Source: SABI01 sp963677695
GTDB taxonomy: Bacteria; Spirochaetota; Spirochaetia; Sphaerochaetales; Sphaerochaetaceae
Assembly: GCA_963677695.2 (NCBI GenBank)
Contig: CAXXUJ010000002.1
Location: 1 to 64,000 of the forward strand
DNA length: 64,000 nt
Direction of reading: 5' to 3'
Both the position numbers and the translations under genes were made by a program. Each line of letters begins with the position of its first letter. Within the stretch, counting starts at the first letter, position 1. Shown one piece after another: positions 42,923-51,634 of the stretch. The notes below the pieces were generated by a model, which saw nothing but the letters and a program-made list of their open reading frames with translations, was not told the origin of the DNA and did no database searches.

Positions 42923-43215
42923 TCCATCTCCTCCCAGTTGATCTGATCGATTCCGGCGGCCCTGTGCACGGCTGCGATGAGACGTGCCTGGATGGCGCAG
43001 TCTAAAGCTCCCTTGTCCTGGATATCGACAGCTGCTTCATGCACTTTCAGGCTCTTCAGCGTCTGGGAGACGACCAGATGTATCTGTTTCCCGAACTGTT
43101 TGCCCACTGTACTGTTGAGGGTGATATCTATCTTCCTACCCGGATTGGATCGAATTGTGATAAGGACGTCACTCGATTCAAGCGTTCCTGCTGATCCCGT
43201 TTTGATGATCTTCAT
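42919..43215 (-). CDS. citD: Citrate lyase gamma subunit (acyl carrier protein)
   Basis: A 98-residue carrier protein with the Ser for the phosphoribosyl-dephospho-CoA group in AGTLESSDV (Ser14 by family position). The core TLKSLKVHEAAVDIQDKGALDCAIQARLIAAVHRA is typical of CitD. It starts within the citC stop and ends in citE, so its level is tied to both. Confidence 0.94.
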   Translation of the reverse strand: MKIIKTGSAGTLESSDVLITIRSNPGRKIDITLNSTVGKQFGKQIHLVVSQTLKSLKVHEAAVDIQDKGALDCAIQARLIAAVHRAAGIDQINWEEME

Positions 43216-44270
43216 CTCTTTTTTCCCTTTTCTGCAATCTTTGCACGTATCTTCTTTCTCGCACTCTCAGATTCACTGGAGGCGAGGAACTGGTATGTAC
43301 TGTCAGGTACGATATCGGCGATCAGGTCAAGTCGTCCTTCTGCGAACAGGGAACGGACATAAGATGCGCTGATAGCTTTCCCGTCATGTTCGAGACGGGG
43401 GATGATGGTGACTTCGATACCCTCTTTTGTGAGTATCTGTTCTAGCTGTGTGTTGTAGTCCCGTGTGACGGGGCAGTAGGGTTCCTCGCCTACGAACCTT
43501 CGGGTGATGCTGAGTGCTGGCGCGATGTACCGGGCGAAGATCAGCGAATCAAGGCGAGCGTAGGAAGTTCTCACCACCTTCTCATCCTTGATGAAGTAGG
43601 TGGGGAAGGTGGCATGGGAAATCACATAATCTCCTCCGGAAAGTACCGTGACTTTTTCGAGGTCTGCCACACCTTGCCTGACGAGTGAGAGACGCTCTGC
43701 CGCGGAGAATTCCGAACGGTCTTCGGAGAGAACGATGACGAAAAGGTGCGAGCATACTGAAGCCGCTTTCTCGATCACGTACCGGTGGCCGAGTGTGAAC
43801 GGGTTGCAGTTGACCACAATTGCCCCGATGTCCTTTCCTTCTTTTCTTCTTCCAGAAAGCTGCCGGCAGTAATTCGATATGCCTGAGGGGTTCTGTTCCA
43901 TCAGTGTGACTGTCTGATCGACACTCATGATTTCATGAAATCCGAGGTCGCTGAAGGCTCTTATATTGCTTGGTTTCGTGAAGATGAATATGTTGTCGCA
44001 CTCTCTCTCGGAGAGCTCTTCGATAAGGAGTGTGACAAGGCGCTGGGCAAGTCCGGTTCCTTCGTAGGAAGGGATGACTGCGACGCATTTGATAATGTTC
44101 GAACTGAAGGATCCGGTGGCTACCGGTCGTTCAGTGGCGGCATCGGTGCCGTCATAGATGATGACCGAGTATTCAATATCGGATTCCCAGGAGAGCGACT
44201 GTGTCTGAAGCACGCTCATGCAATCCTGTATAGATTCCTCTGTATGTGTTGATACCCACCTTTCTCTCAT
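43212..44270 (-). CDS. citC: [Citrate (pro-3S)-lyase] ligase
   Basis: Activates citrate lyase by acetylating its prosthetic group with ATP and acetate. The N-terminal GNAT-like domain (YEGTGLAQRLVTLLIEEL, residues 73-90) precedes the nucleotidyltransferase domain with NCNPFTLGHRYVIE (HxGH-like site, near residue 154) and the C-terminal AISASYVRSL. 352 residues. First structural gene after the regulators; a 20-bp palindrome lies 55 bases upstream of its ATG. Confidence 0.93.
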   Translation of the reverse strand: MRERWVSTHTEESIQDCMSVLQTQSLSWESDIEYSVIIYDGTDAATERPVATGSFSSNIIKCVAVIPSYEGTGLAQRLVTLLIEELSERECDNIFIFTKPSNIRAFSDLGFHEIMSVDQTVTLMEQNPSGISNYCRQLSGRRKEGKDIGAIVVNCNPFTLGHRYVIEKAASVCSHLFVIVLSEDRSEFSAAERLSLVRQGVADLEKVTVLSGGDYVISHATFPTYFIKDEKVVRTSYARLDSLIFARYIAPALSITRRFVGEEPYCPVTRDYNTQLEQILTKEGIEVTIIPRLEHDGKAISASYVRSLFAEGRLDLIADIVPDSTYQFLASSESESARKKIRAKIAEKGKKR

Positions 44271-44278
44271 GCTTCGAG

Positions 44279-44345
44279 TCTATGAGAGGGAATTGCCTGG
44301 GTATGTAGGAATCTGTACGAATCGGGTGTAGGAAATTTCCTACAC
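44279..44345 (-). promoter_or_regulatory. Operator and promoter of the citrate operon
   Basis: The perfect palindrome GTGTAGGAAATTTCCTACAC (44326-44345) and a second half-site GTAGGAA (44305-44311, 23 bases from the matching half of the first). On the minus strand a -10-like CATAGA (44279-44284) follows with no -35 consensus; the second half-site covers the -35 position. This is the layout expected of an activator-dependent promoter. Confidence 0.55.
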
Positions 44346-44362
44346 TCGCGTGAACACGCGAG
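44345..44362. repeat. Perfect inverted repeat between the regulator gene and citC
   Basis: CTCGCGTG AA CACGCGAG, an 8-bp GC-rich stem with a 2-base centre, one base overlapping the operator palindrome. No T-run follows on either strand; a structural or binding role is possible. Confidence 0.5.
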
Positions 44363-44372
44363 CACACACTCC

Positions 44373-45014
44373 CTATATCGTCGTGGTCCTGATCAGTTCA
44401 TGGTCAAGTGCGTACCTGGTGAGTTGGGCGTTGTTGTGCATGTTCATCTTCGCTAGAAGGCGTGCCCGGTAGGTGCTCACTGTCTTCACACTGAGGAAGA
44501 GTTTATCTGATATCTGGGCGAGAGACTGACCGGAGGCAAGCATGATGAATACCTGGAACTCTCTTTCTGAGAGCTGAAGGTGGGGAAGGTCGCTCTGGTT
44601 CTGCTGCAGGTTCTGCAGCAGCAGTTCGCTCACTTCCTCACTGATATACCGTCCTCCCCTCTGTACCAGGATGATCGCATTGACCAGCTCCTCAGGTGCC
44701 GAAGCCTTGTTCAGACAGCCGGAGGCACCAAAACGGAGAGCTCTGAGGGCATACTGGGTTTCCGGCTGGATACTGAGCATGAGGACAGGAATATCGGGAT
44801 AGAGAACCTTCACATCCTTGAGGACTTCGATGCCGTCCTTGTCGGGCATTGAGATGTCAAGGATAAGGACGTCAATGGAACGTTCTGAGAGCATCTGGAG
44901 AGCGCTCTCCCCATTCTCTGCCTCATAGACGTGCTGGATTGCCGAGGAGTCGCTGAGAATCTGTTTCAGTCCCTTGCGGATAAGCGGGTGGTCGTCTGCT
45001 ATCAGTATATTCAT
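44373..45014 (-). CDS. NarL/FixJ-type response regulator
   Basis: A 213-residue regulator. Receiver domain: acidic pocket IADDHPL at the start, phospho-acceptor Asp in VLILDISMPDKDG (near residue 55), then MLSIQ and the conserved Lys in LNKASAPEEL. C-terminal LuxR-type helix-turn-helix: LSEREFQVFIMLASGQSLAQISDKLFLSVKTVSTYRARLLAKM. It overlaps the kinase stop by 4 bases and is the obvious partner. The 20-bp dyad downstream, before citC, is the likely target, since LuxR-type regulators bind as dimers to such sites. Its role in citrate control is inferred from position. Confidence 0.92.
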   Translation of the reverse strand: MNILIADDHPLIRKGLKQILSDSSAIQHVYEAENGESALQMLSERSIDVLILDISMPDKDGIEVLKDVKVLYPDIPVLMLSIQPETQYALRALRFGASGCLNKASAPEELVNAIILVQRGGRYISEEVSELLLQNLQQNQSDLPHLQLSEREFQVFIMLASGQSLAQISDKLFLSVKTVSTYRARLLAKMNMHNNAQLTRYALDHELIRTTTI

Positions 45015-48000
45015 GTCTTACCCTCCTTCCCGACCGGGATGAGTATCTCGATTCTGGTTCCCCGTTTCGGCAGTGACTTCTTCTGCCTCACCGCATCCCT
45101 GAGGAGGTGCAGGTCTCCCGGAACAGCTGTTTTACGTACAGGCGTGCTGCTGATTCTCACACTGCCTCCGAGAGATTCGCATCGTTCGCGGATACTTATG
45201 ATCCCGAAGGCCGATTTGGAGTTGAGTTCTTTCTGGGTGCAGCCCACCCCGTTGTCTGCTACCTGCAGGTAGTACTCGCTGTCGTTCTCATGGAACTGGC
45301 AGTAGACTTCAGTCGCCTGTGCATGACGGATGATATTGGTGAGGATCTCCTGCACGATACGATACATCATGACCGCCTTCTCTTCCGGTATCGTCCTCGA
45401 TTCTTTCACGATATCGAGTGATATCCTGATGCCGGTCCGTCGGTTGAATTCAGATAGCTGCCACTGAATGGCTTCTGAAAAGCTGAGACTGTCGAGTGCG
45501 CTCGGGCGAAGCCTGGTTGAAATCGTTCTCACCGATTCAATGGCGGTATCGATCGTTTCGATAGCAGAATCGGCAGTTTTTTTGATCTCGGGAGAGATTT
45601 CCTCGCTCTCCTTAAGGGTCTTTGCGATCCTGAATATATCGAACTTGAGGAGGGTGAGGATCTGCCCGAGCTGATCGTGAATCTCCCTTGCGATCGACTT
45701 CCCTTTCTTCTCTCTTGCTTCCTGTATGTTCAGTGCATAGGTCCTGAGCTGACGGTTTTTCGCCTCAAGACTTCTGATGCGCAAGCGGAATATGAGAAGG
45801 ATGATCATGGCTGAAATCAGCGCTATGGAGAGGATGAAATACCACTTCTGATACAGAAAGGAATCTACGTTGATTTTTACTGCCAGTTCCTTTCCATGAG
45901 GGATGCCGTTGTAGTGAATGGCACTTATCCGCAGGGTGTAATTGCCTGGAGGAATGGTGGCAAAGGTGATGCTGTTCTTGGTTCCAAGCTGTGTCCAGTG
46001 GTCATCGAGTCCGTCGAGTTTTACCGCATAGAGATTCTTCGAGGGATATACGAAATCGAAGAGGGCGAAAGAGAAGGTGATGAACCGGTCGGTGGGAGCA
46101 AGCGATATCGTGGGGTTTTCATTCAGGGGTCGATCGAGGAGAGATCGGCTCTCATGTGAGTCTTCAAGGATGAGAGGGCCTACGGTGATTTTCTTGTTCT
46201 GCAGGCTCAGTCCTGTGAGGAGGAAGGGAGAACTGATGGTTCTCGGTGCTATCTCGTCTGGAGAGAAGTAGGAGATACCGCTGCTTCCTCCGAAGTAGAG
46301 GCGTCCGTCCGAAGCCTTGCAGTAGGCTTTGTGTGAGAACTCGCTGCCGGCAAGCCCGTCCTCCTTCCAGAAGCTGACAACCTCCTCACTAGCTGGGTTG
46401 AATCTCACAAGGCCGCTGTGTGTCGAGATCCAGAGGTTCTCAGAATCATCTTCCAGGATTCCCAGAATATTGTCACTTGGGAAGCCCTGAAGCACACCGT
46501 AGGAGGAGAAGGTCCTGTTCTGACGGTCGAACCTGTTCAGTCCTCCGCCTGTCGTTCCTATCCATAGGACACGCTGAGAGTCTTCATAGATCGTATTGAC
46601 GCTGTTGTCTCTCAGTGAGTTTAGATTGCCGGGGACGAACCCGAAACGTTCAAATCCTTCTTCTTCCGAGATGAACCTGTTCAGACCGCCGTCCCATGTT
46701 CCTATCCATAGATTTCCGTAGGAATCCTCGAATATTTCACGTACCGAATTACCAAGAATACTGTGAGGATTATCGGTTTCAAACCGGTAATCCTTGAACG
46801 TATGGGTCTCTTCATCGAAAGAATGAAGTCCCCCATTCTCGGTTCCAAGCCAGAGAGTACCTTTGGAATCCCTGAAAATATCCCAGATGACATTGCTTTT
46901 CAGGCCGGAACCGTCACTGTTCGTGTAATGGCTGACCATCTCCCTCTTCTTCATATCATACTGGTACAGTCCGTTCCCGTCGGTTCCCACCCACAGGTAA
47001 TTCCCGTCTGAGAGAAGGGAGAAAGAGGAATCCTTGGTCTGACTCGAAAGATCTATGGGGATGGAGACCTCTTTCGTTTCAGGATCTATCCGGTGTACGA
47101 GGCCTGAGTCTGTTGCAGCCCAGATGGCATGGTCGTCAGTTTCCACAATCTCCCTGATCTGATCGTTCTTCAGCGCATAGGGAGGTTCACCCGAGCTTGT
47201 CACCCGTGCAAAGGAGAGGGACAGGGGATTGAAAAGGTTTATGCCACCATCCCTCATGCCGATCCAGATGAGGCCGGTGGTATCTATGAAAATATCTCGT
47301 ACACGGTCATTGTTCAGCCCCTCGGAGACATACTTCTCATGTTCCAGATGCGATATTCTCTGTGTGCTCTCAAGCGGATCGGTTATGATGAACAGTCCGC
47401 TCCCGTCCGTTCCTGCCCACAGGCGTCCCTGACTATCCTCATTGATGGCTCTCACTGAAATGTTCTCCGTAAGGTCATCGGTAAGGGGTAGGGGAATGAA
47501 TTCCCTCATGTAGGGATCGAAGAGGGCAAGACCGTTGTCTTCGAAACCGACCCAGAGCCTTCCCTGAGAATCCTCGAAAAGGGACTTGATGGAACGCCCC
47601 TCAACCATCTCTTCGTTGTTCAATGTATGAGAATAGGTGAATGACGTGAAATTGTCTTCATCCGCATTATACCGTGCGAGACCTCCCCCGTCGGTAGCCA
47701 CCCAGATCGTTCCCGAAGCATCCTGAAGAATCGTCCTTATGATATTGCTGTGAAGTGCATGGGGTGAGTCATTGTCTGCCATGTAGGAGACAAATGTTCC
47801 CTCACTGGTCATGCGGTTCAGGCCGCCGCCGCCAGTCCCTGCCCATAGGATCGCTGCAGAATCTTCGAGAATGGTATAGACCTGGTTCGAACTCAGAGAA
47901 TTCGGGTTGTTCGGGTCGAAGCGGTACGAAGTGAAAGAGTCTGACTCCCTATGATAGAGATTCAACCCACCACCGTCGGTACCTACCCATATACTCCCTT

Positions 48001-48289
48001 TCGAGTCCTCGTAGACATCGAAAATGACTGAACTCGTCAGACTTGACTGGTTGGCCGGATCAGGTTTGTATATCATGTACTCTGTTCCATCGTACCTGTT
48101 CAGTCCTCCGAAGGTCCCGATCCACATATACCCGAGACTGTCCTGAGTCATGCAGAAAACGGAATTGTTGGAAAGTCCGGAGTTCATTTTGAAGGAACTG
48201 AACCGGTACTCCGAGGCCGAGACCGTAAAGAGCAAGATCAATATGAGAAGGAGAGAGCTGAGTGCTCTTTTCGAATTCATGGGAATCAT
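45011..48289 (-). CDS. Sensor histidine kinase with periplasmic beta-propeller (Reg_prop/Y_Y_Y)
   Basis: A 1092-residue membrane kinase. After a signal/anchor (residues ~8-26), about a dozen repeats with the pattern LWIGTdGGGLNRyd form one or two seven-bladed propellers in the periplasm (to ~690), then a Y_Y_Y domain and a membrane helix (WYFILSIALISAMIILLIF, near 780). The HisKA_3 phospho-His is in REIHDQLGQIL, and the ATPase domain has NIIRHA and ADNGVG. No receiver domain is attached. Such sensors usually detect polysaccharide fragments or other large ligands, so its place before citrate genes, where CitA-type PAS sensors are expected, is unusual. Confidence 0.9.
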   Translation of the reverse strand: MIPMNSKRALSSLLLILILLFTVSASEYRFSSFKMNSGLSNNSVFCMTQDSLGYMWIGTFGGLNRYDGTEYMIYKPDPANQSSLTSSVIFDVYEDSKGSIWVGTDGGGLNLYHRESDSFTSYRFDPNNPNSLSSNQVYTILEDSAAILWAGTGGGGLNRMTSEGTFVSYMADNDSPHALHSNIIRTILQDASGTIWVATDGGGLARYNADEDNFTSFTYSHTLNNEEMVEGRSIKSLFEDSQGRLWVGFEDNGLALFDPYMREFIPLPLTDDLTENISVRAINEDSQGRLWAGTDGSGLFIITDPLESTQRISHLEHEKYVSEGLNNDRVRDIFIDTTGLIWIGMRDGGINLFNPLSLSFARVTSSGEPPYALKNDQIREIVETDDHAIWAATDSGLVHRIDPETKEVSIPIDLSSQTKDSSFSLLSDGNYLWVGTDGNGLYQYDMKKREMVSHYTNSDGSGLKSNVIWDIFRDSKGTLWLGTENGGLHSFDEETHTFKDYRFETDNPHSILGNSVREIFEDSYGNLWIGTWDGGLNRFISEEEGFERFGFVPGNLNSLRDNSVNTIYEDSQRVLWIGTTGGGLNRFDRQNRTFSSYGVLQGFPSDNILGILEDDSENLWISTHSGLVRFNPASEEVVSFWKEDGLAGSEFSHKAYCKASDGRLYFGGSSGISYFSPDEIAPRTISSPFLLTGLSLQNKKITVGPLILEDSHESRSLLDRPLNENPTISLAPTDRFITFSFALFDFVYPSKNLYAVKLDGLDDHWTQLGTKNSITFATIPPGNYTLRISAIHYNGIPHGKELAVKINVDSFLYQKWYFILSIALISAMIILLIFRLRIRSLEAKNRQLRTYALNIQEAREKKGKSIAREIHDQLGQILTLLKFDIFRIAKTLKESEEISPEIKKTADSAIETIDTAIESVRTISTRLRPSALDSLSFSEAIQWQLSEFNRRTGIRISLDIVKESRTIPEEKAVMMYRIVQEILTNIIRHAQATEVYCQFHENDSEYYLQVADNGVGCTQKELNSKSAFGIISIRERCESLGGSVRISSTPVRKTAVPGDLHLLRDAVRQKKSLPKRGTRIEILIPVGKEGKT

Positions 48290-48319
48290 AGTATCACAGA
48301 AGGGAGTACCCCGGTAGGG

Positions 48320-48349
48320 ATTATATGTAAGGGAGTAAGTCCGTTTGAA
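48320..48349 (-). promoter_or_regulatory. Predicted promoter of the sensor kinase operon
   Basis: On the minus strand TTCAAA (48344-48349), 18-bp spacer, consensus TATAAT (48320-48325); 30 bases before the ATG. A direct repeat AAGGGAGTA flanks this promoter, and an inverted repeat CATACAT/ATGTATG (48357-48378) lies just upstream, between it and the nuclease-like gene. Confidence 0.5.
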
Positions 48350-48481
48350 TATCGTTCATACATTTCTGCACATGTATGGATAGCATCTTACTCAGATAGC
48401 TGATAACATTGAAAAAGGTGATGACTGGACTGATGTAATGCCGTTTCTGATGCTTTCGGTCTTTACCGTAGAAAAGGAGGA

Positions 48482-49381
48482 ATGAATATTTCTGAGTTGA
48501 GCATACAACCAGCTTACTTTACATCTCTTAGTCGTATATTCACTCCTTCTGTGCTTGATAAGGTGGCGGAGAATGGATTCTCAGAATATCTGAATGAAAT
48601 TGTGTGCAGCAGCGAATTGCTTCATAATTTAGATTTGTCTAAGCCTTTCAGATTATTTCTTAATGATGTGTATCAGCTTTTTTCCAAAGATTACAGGAAT
48701 GAATACCTCTATAAGAATGAAATTGCCAAAAAGGTACTGCTGGAAAGGCACTCACTACTGGATTCCTGGATGCTCAACGAGTTTCGCGTAGGACGATGTC
48801 GGGCAGATGTTGTGATTTTGAATGGCACTTCAACGGTGTACGAAATAAAATCCCAGTTCGACTCATTCAAACGCCTGAACGACCAGATTGACGCCTATAG
48901 AAAAGTATTTGACCATATATATGTTGTCACCTCTGAACCAAAATCTCTCCAGTTAATGAGTAAGCTTCCTGACCTCGTCGGCATATTGAGCTTAACAACA
49001 GACAATACGTTGAACGTGATAAAACCTTCAATCTCCAACAAGCACGATATCAAACCGGAGGTTCTTTTCGATTCTCTTAGAAAGATTGAATATACAGAGA
49101 TAATTCAAAAAATCTATGGGTACGTTCCAGACGTACCTAACACAGAAATCTATGAGGAATGTAAACATATGTTCTGCAATCAGGAACCTGTAGCAATTCA
49201 TGATATTACTATCGAAACTTTAAAAAACAGGAATAGAAAACGTTCGTTGACTGCGTTGCTGGAAAATGCTCCGGAAGCACTGTATGCATACATTATCAAC
49301 TATACAGGGAACGCAAGACGGTTGATGGATCTTGAAAAAACATATGATACGCAATTAGCTGAACTTATTCATCAAAAATAG
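48482..49381 (+). CDS. sce7726 family protein, predicted PD-(D/E)XK nuclease
   Basis: A 299-residue protein that I match to the sce7726 family by the stretch YLYKNEIAKKVLLERHSLLDSWMLNEFRVGRCRADVVILNGTSTVYEIKSQFD. The spacing of Glu80, Asp109, Glu121-x-Lys123 and Gln135-x3-Tyr139 fits the PD-(D/E)XK nuclease core with the RecB-like QxxxY motif. The C-terminal half is helical and unrecognised. AAAAGGAGG precedes the ATG, very close to it. First gene of an AT-rich trio, divergent from the sensor kinase. Nuclease activity is inferred, not known. Confidence 0.75.
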   Translation: MNISELSIQPAYFTSLSRIFTPSVLDKVAENGFSEYLNEIVCSSELLHNLDLSKPFRLFLNDVYQLFSKDYRNEYLYKNEIAKKVLLERHSLLDSWMLNEFRVGRCRADVVILNGTSTVYEIKSQFDSFKRLNDQIDAYRKVFDHIYVVTSEPKSLQLMSKLPDLVGILSLTTDNTLNVIKPSISNKHDIKPEVLFDSLRKIEYTEIIQKIYGYVPDVPNTEIYEECKHMFCNQEPVAIHDITIETLKNRNRKRSLTALLENAPEALYAYIINYTGNARRLMDLEKTYDTQLAELIHQK

Positions 49382-49391
49382 GGAGTGATGC

Positions 49392-50348
49392 ATGTACTAT
49401 CCATATCTCCGGGGGAAGCAGTATGAACTGATTCTTCTTAGAGAGCAGGCCAATTTTCTCAGTAATAGTAACATTCACCCGATAATTGAGCCTGTAAAAC
49501 TAAACACCACTACATTAAGGAAAACTTTAACTGTACTGAAACAATCTGGTGTTGAACATACACTCATCGTTAATCCACAGGTCGGCGAATACTGCAATGA
49601 AGGAATTCTTCCCTCAGAGTTCTTAGATGAGGTTTTTATAGGGAATGAGTATGTATTTTGCGGCATAGTGTTGCATGCTGATTCTGATATTGATGAAATT
49701 CATGACCTTTTAATGAGAATGGGGAATTTTAGGATTTCATTGATCCACTATGGATACTCAAATAGTAAGGAATTGATTAAAACCCTAGAGGATACCAATA
49801 ATATAACCAGTCATATTTTCATTGGTGAGCGGACAAGCAAAATATATCGGAAGCAATTTAAGCACTCTGGAATTAAAATGATTCTGATTCGAGATGGATT
49901 CAGGACTCGGAAAAAGAATTCAGAATATCCTCCCACAGAACACTTTTCAGAACTACATTTAACTTTTTCGGAAGAAGGGGCAGCTGGCTTCGGTGACTTT
50001 CTGATAGTAGGTGATGAGTTTAGAGAATCTGGTGGTCCCGCATATGCGGTAGCTATCCACTTAACTTATATCGACAGTAATAAATATGATGATATGTTCA
50101 TTCACCATTTTATCTCTGACCAGAAAGATTCTCCTATAAACCCTGGAGGAAAGTTCCTTGAGGCTTTATCAAAACTTGTTGAAGAAAGAAAGAAACCTGA
50201 TTCGAATATTCTCGAAACGGATGCAGTTAGAGAGTACTTGAGTTTATATGAGAAAAAACACTATCCAGGTTTGGGGTATGTGAAGAAACTTTCAATGAAG
50301 CACCATATCGAGTTGATGGTTCATACTTTAAAGGAAATGGATTTGTAA
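49392..50348 (+). CDS. sce7725 family protein (Beta-protein-like)
   Basis: A 318-residue protein beginning MYYPYLRGKQYELILLREQA ... IHPIIEPVK, which I recognise as the sce7725 family, usually found next to sce7726. Alternating beta-strand and helix segments suggest a TIM-barrel-like or alpha/beta fold; GGPAYAVAIHLTYI and SPINPGGKFLEAL are conserved-looking segments. No catalytic motif is certain. It begins 10 bases after the nuclease-like gene, and its TAA shares a base with the ATG of the RES gene, so the three are translated together. Confidence 0.75.
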   Translation: MYYPYLRGKQYELILLREQANFLSNSNIHPIIEPVKLNTTTLRKTLTVLKQSGVEHTLIVNPQVGEYCNEGILPSEFLDEVFIGNEYVFCGIVLHADSDIDEIHDLLMRMGNFRISLIHYGYSNSKELIKTLEDTNNITSHIFIGERTSKIYRKQFKHSGIKMILIRDGFRTRKKNSEYPPTEHFSELHLTFSEEGAAGFGDFLIVGDEFRESGGPAYAVAIHLTYIDSNKYDDMFIHHFISDQKDSPINPGGKFLEALSKLVEERKKPDSNILETDAVREYLSLYEKKHYPGLGYVKKLSMKHHIELMVHTLKEMDL

Positions 50349-51379
50349 TGTATTGTTGTCCAAACTGTTTCAACCATGGTTTTCTCAAAGATCTTATTGA
50401 AACACATCAGGAGAAGATAGGAACATGTTCGTTTTGCTTCTCGAAGCGAAGTTCACTTGTGCATCCCAGCATGCTGACTGACTATTTTCAACCGGTTATT
50501 GATCTGTATGAAGAAACTGAAGAATCCACCGGACGAATTCTGGGTGTATGTCTACAGAAGGATTGGCAGGTTTTTAAAAAAACATTATCCGAACATAAAA
50601 TAAACGCACTATTATCGATAATTACCGAAAAAACGATCACAATAGATTTGCTTTTTACCCCGCGATATGTTTCTCATAATTCTTTTCTATTGAAATGGGA
50701 AGAATTTGCATCTGAATTACTTTATGAGAACCGGTTTTTCCCCATGAAAGCTATAGATACAGAGGATATTAAAGAGCTTCTTGATTATCTGATATCAGAT
50801 ATGAAAAATGTCCCAAGATATATGTATCGAGCACGGAAAAATAGTGACAACAGCGAATTCAATATTACTGATATGGGGAAACCTCCTAGAAAGAAAGCAC
50901 TTGATGGGAGAGCCAATCCAAAGGGTATTTCCTACTTTTATGGTGCAAGCGACGCACCTACGGCTATTGCCGAGACACGACCATATAAGAGTGAATCAAT
51001 CTCAGTTGCAAAATTCCAGGTGAAAGGATCTATCAATTTAGTAGATCTGAGAAATCCACTAACATCCATTTCGCCATTCGGAATGGATGATGACAACCTA
51101 GTACTCCTATATTCAGAACATATGCCATTTTTAAAACACCTGAGTAACTTGCTTTCAATCCCTGTTCTTCCTTCTAATAAAGATTTTGAATATCTACCAA
51201 CACAATATCTTTGCGAACTGATTAAGCACGAAGGTTTTGATGGAATTATTTTCAAGAGCTCATTGGGGGCTGGGAACAATTATGTTCTTTTCGATGATAA
51301 AAATCTGGTAGGGAAGAGAATAGAGGCTTATATTGCCGAGGATATCACTATGAAATTGAAAAAGGTACATGCTTGCTGA
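50348..51379 (+). CDS. RES-domain protein with N-terminal zinc ribbon
   Basis: A 343-residue protein. Two CxxC pairs (Cys4/Cys7 and Cys27/Cys30) make a probable zinc ribbon, followed by a helical region (to ~150) like the HEPN/RES N-terminal domain. The RES domain (about 155-330) has the three family residues: Arg in YMYRARKN (161), Glu in TAIAETRPY (209) and Ser in IIFKSSLGAGNN (304 or 305). RES domains of toxin-antitoxin systems degrade NAD+. The usual Xre-type antitoxin is absent; its partners are the sce7726 and sce7725 genes. Toxic NADase activity is inferred. Confidence 0.78.
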   Translation: MYCCPNCFNHGFLKDLIETHQEKIGTCSFCFSKRSSLVHPSMLTDYFQPVIDLYEETEESTGRILGVCLQKDWQVFKKTLSEHKINALLSIITEKTITIDLLFTPRYVSHNSFLLKWEEFASELLYENRFFPMKAIDTEDIKELLDYLISDMKNVPRYMYRARKNSDNSEFNITDMGKPPRKKALDGRANPKGISYFYGASDAPTAIAETRPYKSESISVAKFQVKGSINLVDLRNPLTSISPFGMDDDNLVLLYSEHMPFLKHLSNLLSIPVLPSNKDFEYLPTQYLCELIKHEGFDGIIFKSSLGAGNNYVLFDDKNLVGKRIEAYIAEDITMKLKKVHAC

Positions 51380-51555
51380 AGGAGCAATATTAAAAATGTT
51401 GTCCATGCTTCAGTATCTCGAAAATGGTACGTGTGAGGCGGGGATATAATATAATTTCTGAACATCGATCTATGAAGTGAGAACTGAGTTTTATAAGTCA
51501 AGCTCTGTACATTGATCTCCTGTTCTGCTAGACTCCATTTTCAAGCGGAGGCCTT

Positions 51556-51590
51556 CCTTGATTTGACTTCAGGTCAAGGTTGTTGAAGTC
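51556..51590 (+). promoter_or_regulatory. Two mutually exclusive hairpins before the EIIC-like gene
   Basis: CCTTGA (51556-51561) can pair with TCAAGG (51574-51579), while GACTTCA (51565-51571) can pair with TGAAGTC (51584-51590). The stems interleave, so only one can form. The remaining 51380-51634 gap shows a TATAAT at 51445-51450 without a good -35 and no gene. Confidence 0.4.
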
Positions 51591-51634
51591 ATCCCTCATC
51601 CAAATCATTACTCAAAGGTAAAGGAGGAGAGGGT

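Noticed and set aside
50348..51379. RES gene as the toxin of a standard Xre-RES toxin-antitoxin pair
   Set aside because: No Xre/COG5654-type gene adjoins it; the neighbours are sce7725/sce7726 proteins and the RES protein carries an extra zinc-ribbon/helical domain.
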